Assembly: GCA_037138335.1 (NCBI GenBank)
Contig: JBAXIO010000032.1
Coordinates: 1 to 24,590, forward strand
Source of the DNA: CAIRDP01 sp037138335
Lineage (GTDB): Bacteria > Bacteroidota > Bacteroidia > Bacteroidales > FEN-979
Direction: 5' to 3'
DNA length: 24,590 nt
Shown in pieces: positions 13,938 through 21,555 of the stretch. The first letter of the stretch is position 1. The number at the start of each line of letters is the position of its first letter. The position numbers were made by a program, and so were the translations under genes. The notes beneath the pieces are model-generated. The model worked only from the letters and a program-made list of their open reading frames with translations. It was not told where the DNA came from and did no database searches.

Positions 13938-15758
13938 ATGAAACACAAACTTATCATCCTGGCAACACTTCTGTTAACACTGGCCACGCCTGCCTATACC
14001 CAGACGCATTCATTTAAAATCGGCGAGGGGGAATTCCTGCTCGACGGGAAACCTTTCCAGGTCATCAGCGGGGAAATGCACTTTGCGCGTATCCCCCGTG
14101 AATGCTGGCGCGACCGCCTGCATATGGCCAAAGCCATGGGGTTGAATACCGTGGCAACCTATGTGTTCTGGAATTACCACGAAACCGAAAAAGGAAAGTA
14201 CAATTTCAAAGACAATGCCGATGTGGCTGAATTCTGCCGCCTGGCCCAGCTGGAAGGCCTTTGGGTGATCATCAGGCCCAGTCCGTATGCCTGCGCCGAA
14301 TGGGAATTCGGAGGCTACCCCTGGTGGCTGCTCAGGGAAAAGGACCTGAAAGTAAGGAGCCAGGATCCGAAGTTCATGGAGATGAGCAAAAAATATTTCG
14401 CAGCCCTCTCAAAACAGATCGTTCCTCAGCAGATCACTCATGGAGGGCCAGTGATCATGCTGCAGATCGAGAATGAATACGGCTCGTACGATAAGGATAA
14501 GGTATATCTCGGGAAATACCGGGACATATACAGGGAAGCGGGGATTGATGTGGATCTCTACACCTGTGACGGGCCTTCCCAGATGCCTGCCGGCTATCTG
14601 CCCGGGGTCCTTCCTGCGGTGAACGGCCTTGATAATGTGAAAGAAGTGAAAGAACTCATTAATAAATACAATAATAACCACGGACCGTATTTCATTGCCG
14701 AATGGTACCCGGCCTGGTTTGACTCCTGGGGCTCCAAACACCAGGTGGTGGCTTACCAGGATTTCATACCGACTTATGATTCTGTTTTATCAGCCGGGCT
14801 TTCGATCAATATCTACATGGCCCACGGGGGCACCACCCGCTGGTTCTGGAACGGGGCCAATATGAGCCGGAAGGAACCCTATATGCCCCAGACTTCGAGC
14901 TATGATTATGATGCTCCAATAGACGAAGCCGGTAATGCCACACCCAAGTTCATGGCGATGAGGGAGGTTCTTATGAAACATCTGCCAAAGGAAGTCGTTC
15001 TGCCGCCTGTCCCTGAAAAGAAAAAAACCATCGCCATTAAGGCTTTCAGCCTTCCCCTGTCTTCTCCCTTGTTTGATAACCTCCCGACTCCCGTTGCGGT
15101 CTCCAATCCCCTGAGTTTTGAGAACTTCGGGCAGGGATACGGGTATATGCTATACCGTACCAATGTAAAGGGCCCTGCAAAGGGGCTTCTTAAAATATCA
15201 CAGATGCGCGACTTCGCCCTTGTTTACCTGGATGGAAAGCGCATCGCCGTCCTGGACCGCCGCCTGAAGCAGGATTCACTGGAGCTGGATGTTCCCGAAG
15301 GAGGTGCCAGGCTGGATATATTGATTGAGAATAACGGCAGGATAAACTACGGCTATTACCTTAACGACAACAAGCAGGGGATCACCGAAAAGGTGACATT
15401 TATGGGGAAGGATGTCAAATTCTGGAAAATGTACGGCTTCCCTATGAAGGATATCCGCAGCCTTAAATTCACTTCAGGCAAACCGGCAAACGGTCCTGTT
15501 TACCGCAAGGGGATGTTTATTGTAAACGATGTAGGAGATACTTATGTTGACCTCAGGAACTGGGGCAAGGGGCATGTCTGGATCAATGGCCGCAGCATTG
15601 GGAAATACTGGAATATAGGGCCCCAGCAAACCTTATATGTGCCTGCCCAGTGGCTGAAGAAAGGTGAAAATGAGATCGTCATCGTTGAACAGTTAAAGCC
15701 CGGGCAGGAGGAAATACAACTCCTGGATCATCCGGTGCTGGATCAGTTGAACCAGTAA
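13938..15758 (+). CDS. Secreted GH35 beta-galactosidase
   Basis: Protein of 606 residues with a signal peptide (MKHKLIILATLLLTLATPAYTQ). The TIM-barrel catalytic domain covers about residues 25-350 and shows the GH35 pattern: GEMHFARIPRECWRDRL, GLNTVATYVFWNYHE, IIRPSPYACAEWEFGGYPWWLL. The acid/base is Glu180 in QIENEYGS and the nucleophile Glu255 in IAEWYPAW. Two jelly-roll domains follow (about 385-475 and 495-600, VWINGRSIGKYWNIGPQQTLYVP). It removes terminal beta-galactose from oligosaccharides or glycans outside the cytoplasm. It lies downstream of the MFS gene on the same strand and pairs functionally with the GH2 enzyme. No C-terminal type IX sorting domain is seen, so it is probably periplasmic. 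Confidence 0.93.
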   Translation: MKHKLIILATLLLTLATPAYTQTHSFKIGEGEFLLDGKPFQVISGEMHFARIPRECWRDRLHMAKAMGLNTVATYVFWNYHETEKGKYNFKDNADVAEFCRLAQLEGLWVIIRPSPYACAEWEFGGYPWWLLREKDLKVRSQDPKFMEMSKKYFAALSKQIVPQQITHGGPVIMLQIENEYGSYDKDKVYLGKYRDIYREAGIDVDLYTCDGPSQMPAGYLPGVLPAVNGLDNVKEVKELINKYNNNHGPYFIAEWYPAWFDSWGSKHQVVAYQDFIPTYDSVLSAGLSINIYMAHGGTTRWFWNGANMSRKEPYMPQTSSYDYDAPIDEAGNATPKFMAMREVLMKHLPKEVVLPPVPEKKKTIAIKAFSLPLSSPLFDNLPTPVAVSNPLSFENFGQGYGYMLYRTNVKGPAKGLLKISQMRDFALVYLDGKRIAVLDRRLKQDSLELDVPEGGARLDILIENNGRINYGYYLNDNKQGITEKVTFMGKDVKFWKMYGFPMKDIRSLKFTSGKPANGPVYRKGMFIVNDVGDTYVDLRNWGKGHVWINGRSIGKYWNIGPQQTLYVPAQWLKKGENEIVIVEQLKPGQEEIQLLDHPVLDQLNQ

Positions 15759-15762
15759 AAAT

Positions 15763-15805
15763 AAAAAAGGCCGTCTCGTACTTTTGAGACAGCCTCTTTT
15801 ATTTT
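15763..15805. terminator. Bidirectional terminator between convergent genes
   Basis: AAAAAAGGC-C-GTCTC (15763-15777) pairs with GAGAC-A-GCCTCTTTT (15786-15800) around an 8-base loop, with A-run before and T-run after. It lies between the stops of the GH35 gene (15758) and the 18294-15814 gene, and can serve both. Confidence 0.85.
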
Positions 15806-15813
15806 ATCGATTG

Positions 15814-18294
15814 TTATCTTCTTCCTCCGCGTCCACCGCCGCCCGATGGGGGATGATATCCGCCACCCCCGCCTGAAGGATGTCCACCGCCTCCTGAACT
15901 ACGCTGGAAGCTGCCGGCATTCTGGTTCATCTGCTGGCCGCGGTCACGGCTCTGGCTCTGGCGGTCCATTGATGAACGGTCAAATCCTGAGTTGCCGCCG
16001 CCACGGTTTCCCGGCTGCTGGGCCGGCTGTCCGCCCGGCCTGGCCGATGGCTGAGTGTTTGGCTGTCCGCCCGGTCTTGCGGTAGGATCCTGCCTTCCCG
16101 GCTGGGTTGAAGGCTGTCCCCCCGGCCTTTCCGTCGGGTTCGATCTCCCCGGCTGGGTTGAAGGCTGGCCTCCCTGGCGGGTTCCACCCTGGTCGACATT
16201 CTGCCAGGTTTTCCCGTCGTTCCTCTGCCAGTTGTTATTCTGGTCCTTGCGGTATACTTCGCCATTCTTGTCGGTATACACATTGTTCCTTGAATTTGGA
16301 GCAGTTCCTGCGCGGTTTGCGGGCTGGGTCCCGGGCTGTGTTGTGGGTCTGCCCCTGTCGGCAGGCTGTCCCTGGCCAGGCCTTGAGCCCGGCTGGGTCG
16401 TTGGATTGCCACGACCGGCCGGCATTGTTCCCGGCCTGGAATTTGTTCCGGAACCCGGCCTTACACCGTTCTGGTGATTATTATACACATTGTTCCGGTT
16501 ATAATAATTGTTGTTCACATGAACATTCACAGTTGTATTTCTGTATACGGGAGGGCGGGGACCATAAAAATGGTTGTAAGGAGGGCAGAATGGAGGATGG
16601 AACATGGGTGGCCCCCACCAGCCGCCCATATGCGGGCCGTAAAAGCCGACACTCATAAATCCCACTGACATTCCCCAGCCAAAACCCCATCCGGTCCATG
16701 GATTGTAAGCCATGGCAAACCCATAGGTAACCGGCCTCGGGTAATAATATGGCCCGTACCAGGGATTATAATAAAACCCGGTGCCGTAAACGACCGTAGG
16801 GCCATAGACATAGCAACCCGTGTAGCCCGGCAGGTAGCCGACGTAAACCACATCCGGGGTGGATTCATAAATATAAACATACTTCACATTATAAACAGGG
16901 TCTTCAGGAGGGATGTTCTGAATATCGGCAGGGATCTCGGTGGCGACCATCCATGGGCCGACAGGCGAATTGCCAACAAACCATACGGCATTATCGCATA
17001 CATAATAACTCTTGTCGGCCATGATCACCGTGCTGCTGGTATTGGCTGCACGGTATAACATCGTACCCTTGATCTGGACAAACTTCGGGTCGCCGTCATA
17101 AGCCACATTGCAGGTGGCTGTCTTGCGGTCAACCGCAGCAGTCTGGGGTATCTGGGCATCAAGTACTGCTTCCTGGGCTGCCTCTGTCCCTGCTACCGAA
17201 GCAAGTACCTGGTCCTTGTCGGAGCCTTCCGGGATTTTCGCAAAATCGGCGGGCAGTTTGTCTGATTCAATGAAAGACCACGGCCCGGCCATAGCTGCTG
17301 AAGTATACCAGCGGCCCGAGATCAGCAAGTAGTACATCTGTTTGTCGATATACATGAAAATGTTGTTCTCGCTGTTGGTCATGTATAACAACTGTGTTCC
17401 CTGAATAGGGGCAAAATCCGGTTCGCCGCTGCTCTGAACAAGCTCTGCCGGAGCCGTCCTGATAATGATCTGCGGCGGTGCAGAAGGCGGTGTTTTATCC
17501 TTTGATTTATCAGTGTTGTCTTTGCTGTCGGCCTGCTGGCTGTTGTCCTGGCTTGCACTCGCCTTGGCTGCAAGACTTTCCTGCAGTTTCCTTATATCGC
17601 CGGGCGGCTCCTTGATATTGGCCCACTTGCCTTTAACCACGTCGTTTGTCTTGTACCACCATGTATTTCCATATAGATAATACTCCTTATTACCCGGATC
17701 CTGCACAATGAAATAGGGTGTGTTGACCGCCTGCAGGATTTTAGAACCGGGAACGGGTTTGAATTTCGGATCCCCGTCAAAAAGCACCAGGACCGAAGGG
17801 GTTTTTACAAAAATAATTTCAGGAGGGTCATTGTTCAGGCCTGCCGATTGTTTCAACAGCGCCTTGGCGTCTTTCAAACTGGCATTCAGTTCATCGATCG
17901 TCATATCAAGGTTCCAGTTCGGGATCTCCGTCTCCAGGGTTTTTTTGAATTTTTCTATCTTGTCGGCGTTGGACTGATCCGTGTCTGGAAAACGTGCGTT
18001 CAGTATCTTCACTCCGCTCATGCTCACTTCCCTGCTTGTGCGGTCAACAGCAATGGTAGTCATAAACCAGATGGCTCCGAAAGTCGGCTGCCCCCCGGTT
18101 TTAGTATAGGAAACCGCGGCCCGTCCATACAGTTTGATCCCGATCATGGAATCGGGCTGGGGCTGGTACACCAGGATCTTCCCGTTAGTAGTGTTGATCT
18201 GTTTAGGCCAGTTGGAAGGAGTTGCCTGCTTTGACTGGGCCACTGACACCAGGCTTAAACATAAGCCAATGGTGAAAATACTGATACGTTTCAT
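15814..18294 (-). CDS. Large exported repeat protein with Gly/Pro/Gln-rich tail, unknown function
   Basis: Protein of 826 residues with signal peptide MKRISIFTIGLCLSLVSVAQ. After an N-terminal region (about 25-160) come three copies of a 60-residue unit near 165-225, 280-345 and 395-460, each with DGDPKF/SGEPDF..(I/V).G..., a run of Tyr/Val strands, W(W/Y/F) and ending GKW/GPW. A Tyr/Gly/Trp/Pro-rich stretch follows (YGPTVVYGTGFYYNPWYGPYYYPRP, about 480-575), then an Asn-rich part and a low-complexity tail of RPGGQPSTQPGR repeats ending GGGGRGGRR. It is likely anchored to or embedded in the cell surface. I do not recognise a proven function. It starts 11 bases after the acyl-CoA dehydrogenase stop and may be read through from that cluster. 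Confidence 0.8.
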   Translation of the reverse strand: MKRISIFTIGLCLSLVSVAQSKQATPSNWPKQINTTNGKILVYQPQPDSMIGIKLYGRAAVSYTKTGGQPTFGAIWFMTTIAVDRTSREVSMSGVKILNARFPDTDQSNADKIEKFKKTLETEIPNWNLDMTIDELNASLKDAKALLKQSAGLNNDPPEIIFVKTPSVLVLFDGDPKFKPVPGSKILQAVNTPYFIVQDPGNKEYYLYGNTWWYKTNDVVKGKWANIKEPPGDIRKLQESLAAKASASQDNSQQADSKDNTDKSKDKTPPSAPPQIIIRTAPAELVQSSGEPDFAPIQGTQLLYMTNSENNIFMYIDKQMYYLLISGRWYTSAAMAGPWSFIESDKLPADFAKIPEGSDKDQVLASVAGTEAAQEAVLDAQIPQTAAVDRKTATCNVAYDGDPKFVQIKGTMLYRAANTSSTVIMADKSYYVCDNAVWFVGNSPVGPWMVATEIPADIQNIPPEDPVYNVKYVYIYESTPDVVYVGYLPGYTGCYVYGPTVVYGTGFYYNPWYGPYYYPRPVTYGFAMAYNPWTGWGFGWGMSVGFMSVGFYGPHMGGWWGPPMFHPPFCPPYNHFYGPRPPVYRNTTVNVHVNNNYYNRNNVYNNHQNGVRPGSGTNSRPGTMPAGRGNPTTQPGSRPGQGQPADRGRPTTQPGTQPANRAGTAPNSRNNVYTDKNGEVYRKDQNNNWQRNDGKTWQNVDQGGTRQGGQPSTQPGRSNPTERPGGQPSTQPGRQDPTARPGGQPNTQPSARPGGQPAQQPGNRGGGNSGFDRSSMDRQSQSRDRGQQMNQNAGSFQRSSGGGGHPSGGGGGYHPPSGGGGRGGRR
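16014..16185 (-). repeat. Tandem repeats encoding RPGGQPSTQPGR units
   Basis: About four copies of a unit of roughly 36-51 bases within the coding sequence encode RPGGQP followed by variable Ser/Thr/Gln/Pro residues. Such in-frame repeats can expand or shrink without a frameshift and change the length of the surface-exposed tail. Confidence 0.6.
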
Positions 18295-18305
18295 AATTAG
18301 GTGTT

Positions 18306-19451
18306 TTAATCGTACACTCCGATATATCTTGATATTACTAACCTCTGGATCTCTGATGTCCCTTCTCCTATCTGTAAAAGCCGCTGGTCACGGTAAAACC
18401 TTTCAACGTCGTAATCTTTCATCAGTCCGTACCCTCCGTGTATCTGAACAGCTTCATCGGCTACTTCCTTTGCTATTTCCGAACAATACAGTTTTGCCAT
18501 GGCGGCTTCTTTTGCGAAAGGCTGGTTGTTTGACTTCAGCCAGGCCCCTTTGTACAGCAAATTGCGTGCCAGTTCTATCTTGGTGGCCATGTCGGCCAGC
18601 TTGAATGCAATAACCTGGAAATGGCCTATAGGTTTCCCGAATTGCTTGCGTTCTTTGGCATATTTCAGCGCCATTTCGAATGCCCCCTGGGCGCAGCCAA
18701 GACCCATGGCGGCAATGGCAAGCCGGCCGCTGTCAAGGGTGTTCAGCATAATCTTCGAACCTTCGCCCCGCTTGCCCAGCAGGTTGGTAGCAGGGACCCT
18801 GCAATCGTCGAAAAACAACTGGGCTGTATCGGATGCTCTCCACATCATCTTCCCGTGCATTGGAACCCGCCTGAAACCCGGGGTGTCGGCATCTACAAGG
18901 ATTGTTGAGAATTCTTTCTGGCCGTTCTGCTCCCCGCTCACCACCTGCACCGTCGCCCCCCTGTTCATCGCTGATGCCCCGTTGGTGATAAAGATCTTCG
19001 AACCGTTGATGACCCAATGGCCGCCCTCCAGGCGCCCTGTTGTCTTGGTGGCACGGGAATCGCTACCTGCGTCGGGTTCGGTAAGCCCGAAGGCCCAAAG
19101 CCCTTCCCCGCTTGAAAGCATGGGCAAATACTTCTGCTTCTGCTCCCCGTTGCCGTAATTCATGATAGGGCCTATTCCAAGTGAGATATGCGCGGCCAGG
19201 GTGGCTGCCTGGGAAGCGTCAACCCTCGCAAGTTCCTCAACGGCGATGACGTATGAAAGGGTGTCCATGTCAAGGCCTCCATATTCGTGGGAAGTGCGTA
19301 TCCCGAAAAATCCAAGTTCCCCCATTTTCTTTGTCAGTGGTATCGAGAATTCGGCTTTCTCATCAAGTTCCCGGGCCAGGGGCCTGACCTCCCTCTCGGC
19401 AAAATCCCGCACTGTCTTGCGGATATTGTGATGTTCTTCAGTCAATAACAT
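18306..19451 (-). CDS. Acyl-CoA dehydrogenase, short-chain/branched type
   Basis: Protein of 381 residues, full length for the family. It oxidises an acyl-CoA to the 2-enoyl-CoA using FAD and passes electrons to ETF. Seen motifs: FGLTEPDAGSDSRATKTTG (FAD/substrate binding), ERKQFGKPIGHFQ, QIHGGYG and the C-terminal RDQRLLQIGEGTSEIQRLVISR. The catalytic base is Glu363 in GEGTSE, as in short- and medium-chain enzymes. True isovaleryl-CoA dehydrogenases have Ala there and a Glu in an earlier helix; here that earlier site (LDSGRL) has Gly. So although the gene lies in a leucine-type cluster, the residue pattern points to a butyryl- or 2-methylbranched-chain acyl-CoA dehydrogenase. It starts 35 bases after the HMG-CoA lyase stop. 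Confidence 0.9.
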   Translation of the reverse strand: MLLTEEHHNIRKTVRDFAEREVRPLARELDEKAEFSIPLTKKMGELGFFGIRTSHEYGGLDMDTLSYVIAVEELARVDASQAATLAAHISLGIGPIMNYGNGEQKQKYLPMLSSGEGLWAFGLTEPDAGSDSRATKTTGRLEGGHWVINGSKIFITNGASAMNRGATVQVVSGEQNGQKEFSTILVDADTPGFRRVPMHGKMMWRASDTAQLFFDDCRVPATNLLGKRGEGSKIMLNTLDSGRLAIAAMGLGCAQGAFEMALKYAKERKQFGKPIGHFQVIAFKLADMATKIELARNLLYKGAWLKSNNQPFAKEAAMAKLYCSEIAKEVADEAVQIHGGYGLMKDYDVERFYRDQRLLQIGEGTSEIQRLVISRYIGVYD

Positions 19452-19486
19452 AATTATGGTTTTATCTGTGGTTAATACTTATGCTG

Positions 19487-20332
19487 TTAAAATAAATATT
19501 TTTTTGCCAGGCCGCCCGCATATGCCAGGGCAGCAAGGTCCATCTCTTTCAAATCCTGGTTCTGGGCCGCGAATTCAACAAGGTTATCCGTTTTAAGGTT
19601 GCCCAGCATCTTATTGCCTGCCATGGGGCATCCGCCCAAACCTCCGATCACACTGTCGAACCTCCTGCACCCTTGGCTGTATGCGGCATCCACGATTTCA
19701 TGCCATCCCTCCCCCGAGGTGTGAAGGTGCAGGCCGAATTCCACGCAGGGGAAATCATGGATGAGCGTTGAAAAAACTTCGCCGACGGTCTCTTTTAATA
19801 CAGGGACGGATACATTTGAAAGGGGAATGCTGCGTACTCCCATTTTCTGCACCTGCTCCACGGCAGATATCAGCAGTTCATGGTTCCATTCTTCCCCGTA
19901 AGGATTTCCGAATGCCATGGAAATATAAAGGATAAGGCTCTTGTTCTTTTGTGAACACAGCTGAAGCAGGTAATCGGTCATCCGCAGTGCACCATCGTAT
20001 GTGGTATTCATGTTGCGACTGAGGAACCCGGGGGAAAAGGAGAAGGGATAGGAGATACAGCTGATCTCATCCCTGCAGGCCGCAAGGTCAGCCCCTTTTT
20101 TATTTACAACCAGCATCATGAGTTTCGACCTGCTTGTCGAAAAGTCAAGCCTGTCAAGCACCTCCATGCTGTCGCTCATTTGGGGAACGGCTTTCGGGGA
20201 AACGCTGCTGCCGACTTCAACAGTGTCGAAGCCAACTTTCAGCAAGGCATTGATATATTCCACCTTATGCTGAAAGGGTATAAAACGCTCCAGCCCCTGC
20301 ATGCCTTCCCTCGGTGATTCGATAATCTTCAT
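19487..20332 (-). CDS. liuE: Hydroxymethylglutaryl-CoA lyase
   Basis: Protein of 281 residues of the DRE-TIM metallolyase family. It would split HMG-CoA into acetoacetate and acetyl-CoA, the last step of leucine breakdown. It has the N-terminal SPREGMQ motif (Arg8), the metal-binding His202-Leu-His204 (FGLHLHT), and the signature loop GGLGGCPMAGN with catalytic Cys235. The metal-binding Asp normally following the Arg (RDGLQ) is Glu9 here; I recall similar PRE/PRD variation in Bacteroidetes lyases, so this need not abolish activity. It lies between the lyase-like gene upstream and the acyl-CoA dehydrogenase downstream, probably in one transcript. The symbol follows the liu naming and rests on context. 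Confidence 0.87.
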   Translation of the reverse strand: MKIIESPREGMQGLERFIPFQHKVEYINALLKVGFDTVEVGSSVSPKAVPQMSDSMEVLDRLDFSTSRSKLMMLVVNKKGADLAACRDEISCISYPFSFSPGFLSRNMNTTYDGALRMTDYLLQLCSQKNKSLILYISMAFGNPYGEEWNHELLISAVEQVQKMGVRSIPLSNVSVPVLKETVGEVFSTLIHDFPCVEFGLHLHTSGEGWHEIVDAAYSQGCRRFDSVIGGLGGCPMAGNKMLGNLKTDNLVEFAAQNQDLKEMDLAALAYAGGLAKKYLF

Positions 20333-20344
20333 TGTTGTTTACTT

Positions 20345-20400
20345 ACTTCCCTGTATCCCGCCATCCCGAATCCCGTTATCCGGGATCCTGTCATCCTCTC
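20345..20400. repeat. 7/8-bp tandem repeats reaching into a gene end
   Basis: Units of the type GTATCCC, GCCATCCC, GAATCCC, GTTATCC run through the gap between the lyase start (20332) and the stop of the 21401-20391 gene. The last codons of that gene (MTGRG, stop at 20391) appear to lie inside the repeat, as if it had replaced the original 3' end. Confidence 0.55.
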
Positions 20401-21401
20401 CCTGTCATATCCTTCGGTATCCTTCCGTTCCTGATCGCTTCGGATCTTAGCCGCCGTCCCACGATACGTTCGACCATGCTCCCGATCTCAAGCACTTTGT
20501 CAACGTCGAGCTGGGTGTCGATGCCCATCTCATCCATCATCACAACCATATCCTCGGTGGAAACAAGACCGGTGATATTAGGATCCCTGTAATAATAGCT
20601 TCCTGTGCCGCTCACGGGGACCCCGCTTACGAAATTCGCAGGCTGGCCCCCAATGCCGCCCATGGTCGATTCAAAGTTGACCATTCCCGCCTGCAGGGCG
20701 GCAAGTACATTAGCCAGGCCCCAGCCGCGGGTGGTATGGAAATGCACGATCTGCTTCTCGGGCCTCGGGATGGCATCAAGCAGCATGGAATAATATTTGT
20801 ATACCCTGTCGGGGGAAGCGCTGCCGTCATGATCGGCATGTTCAACGTCGTTGGCTCCGATCTCAAACCATCGTTTTGCAAACTCAATGGCCTTGCTCAT
20901 CTCGGTAGGCCCTTCGATGGGGCAACCCCAGATGGTGCTTACTGTGCCGTTCACCTTGAGGCCGGCTTCCCTTGCCAGCGGCACCCACTTCTCGGCCATA
21001 GCCCAGTATTCGGCCAGCGACAGGCCCGAATTCTTTTTATGATGTGACTCACTGGTAGATACCATCAGCAATATACGATTGGGTCCCCAGCCTTCTTTCC
21101 TGGCCTGTATAGCCCTTTCTATTGCTTTCTCGCGGATGGTGATAGCCGTGATTGAAACCGAGTCGATAAGATGCGCAACTTTCCTGCTGCTGCGGATACC
21201 CTTCAGCAGGATGTCGGAATCTTTGAATTGAGGCATCCCCTGAGGGTTCCCGAGATTGGTGAGTTCAATATGCTTGTACCCGGCCAGTATTAGCTGCTCT
21301 GCTACCCATAGCTTGGCTTCGGTAGGGATAAAGGTCTCTTCGTGCTGGAACCCGTCCCTTACCGTGATATCTCCCAATGTTACCTTTTTCGGATAATTCA
21401 T
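20391..21401 (-). CDS. HMG-CoA-lyase-like metallolyase lacking the catalytic cysteine
   Basis: Protein of 336 residues in the same DRE-TIM family as its neighbour. It keeps Arg15-Asp16 in TVRDGFQ, an intact His220-Phe-His222 (VHFHTTRGWG), and the pattern STEDMVVMMDEMGIDTQLDVDKVLE that follows the active-site loop in HMG-CoA lyases. But the loop is GGIGGQPANFVSG, with Gln253 where the lyase cysteine should be, and it is followed by an insertion (VPVSGTGSYYYRDPNITG). It should therefore bind a metal and an acid or acyl-CoA substrate but probably uses different chemistry, perhaps a related aldol-type cleavage or condensation. The substrate is unknown; the cluster suggests a branched-chain intermediate. 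It lies between the biotin carboxylase and the lyase. Confidence 0.8.
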   Translation of the reverse strand: MNYPKKVTLGDITVRDGFQHEETFIPTEAKLWVAEQLILAGYKHIELTNLGNPQGMPQFKDSDILLKGIRSSRKVAHLIDSVSITAITIREKAIERAIQARKEGWGPNRILLMVSTSESHHKKNSGLSLAEYWAMAEKWVPLAREAGLKVNGTVSTIWGCPIEGPTEMSKAIEFAKRWFEIGANDVEHADHDGSASPDRVYKYYSMLLDAIPRPEKQIVHFHTTRGWGLANVLAALQAGMVNFESTMGGIGGQPANFVSGVPVSGTGSYYYRDPNITGLVSTEDMVVMMDEMGIDTQLDVDKVLEIGSMVERIVGRRLRSEAIRNGRIPKDMTGRG

Positions 21402-21433
21402 GTCATTTAATGTTAATTTTCGTTATTATCAAT

Positions 21434-21555
21434 TCGGGTTCTGGGTTCCAGTTCCCAGTTCCCAGTACCCAGTACCCAGTACCCAGTAATCCAGTTATCC
21501 AGTAATCCAGTAATCCAGTTATCCCGTATCCCGTATCCCTTATCCCTCATCCTTC
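21434..21555. repeat. Long block of 7/8-bp tandem repeats with changing unit
   Basis: On the plus strand the unit changes in order: TTCCCAG, then CCCAGTA several times, then ATCCAGTA/ATCCAGTT (8 bp) several times, then ATCCCGT, ATCCCTT and ATCCCTC. The last units include the stop codon (21540-21542) and the final Asp-Glu-Gly codons of the biotin carboxylase gene. The block fills the gap between that gene and the next (21401). No gene or terminator hairpin is seen in it. Confidence 0.8.
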
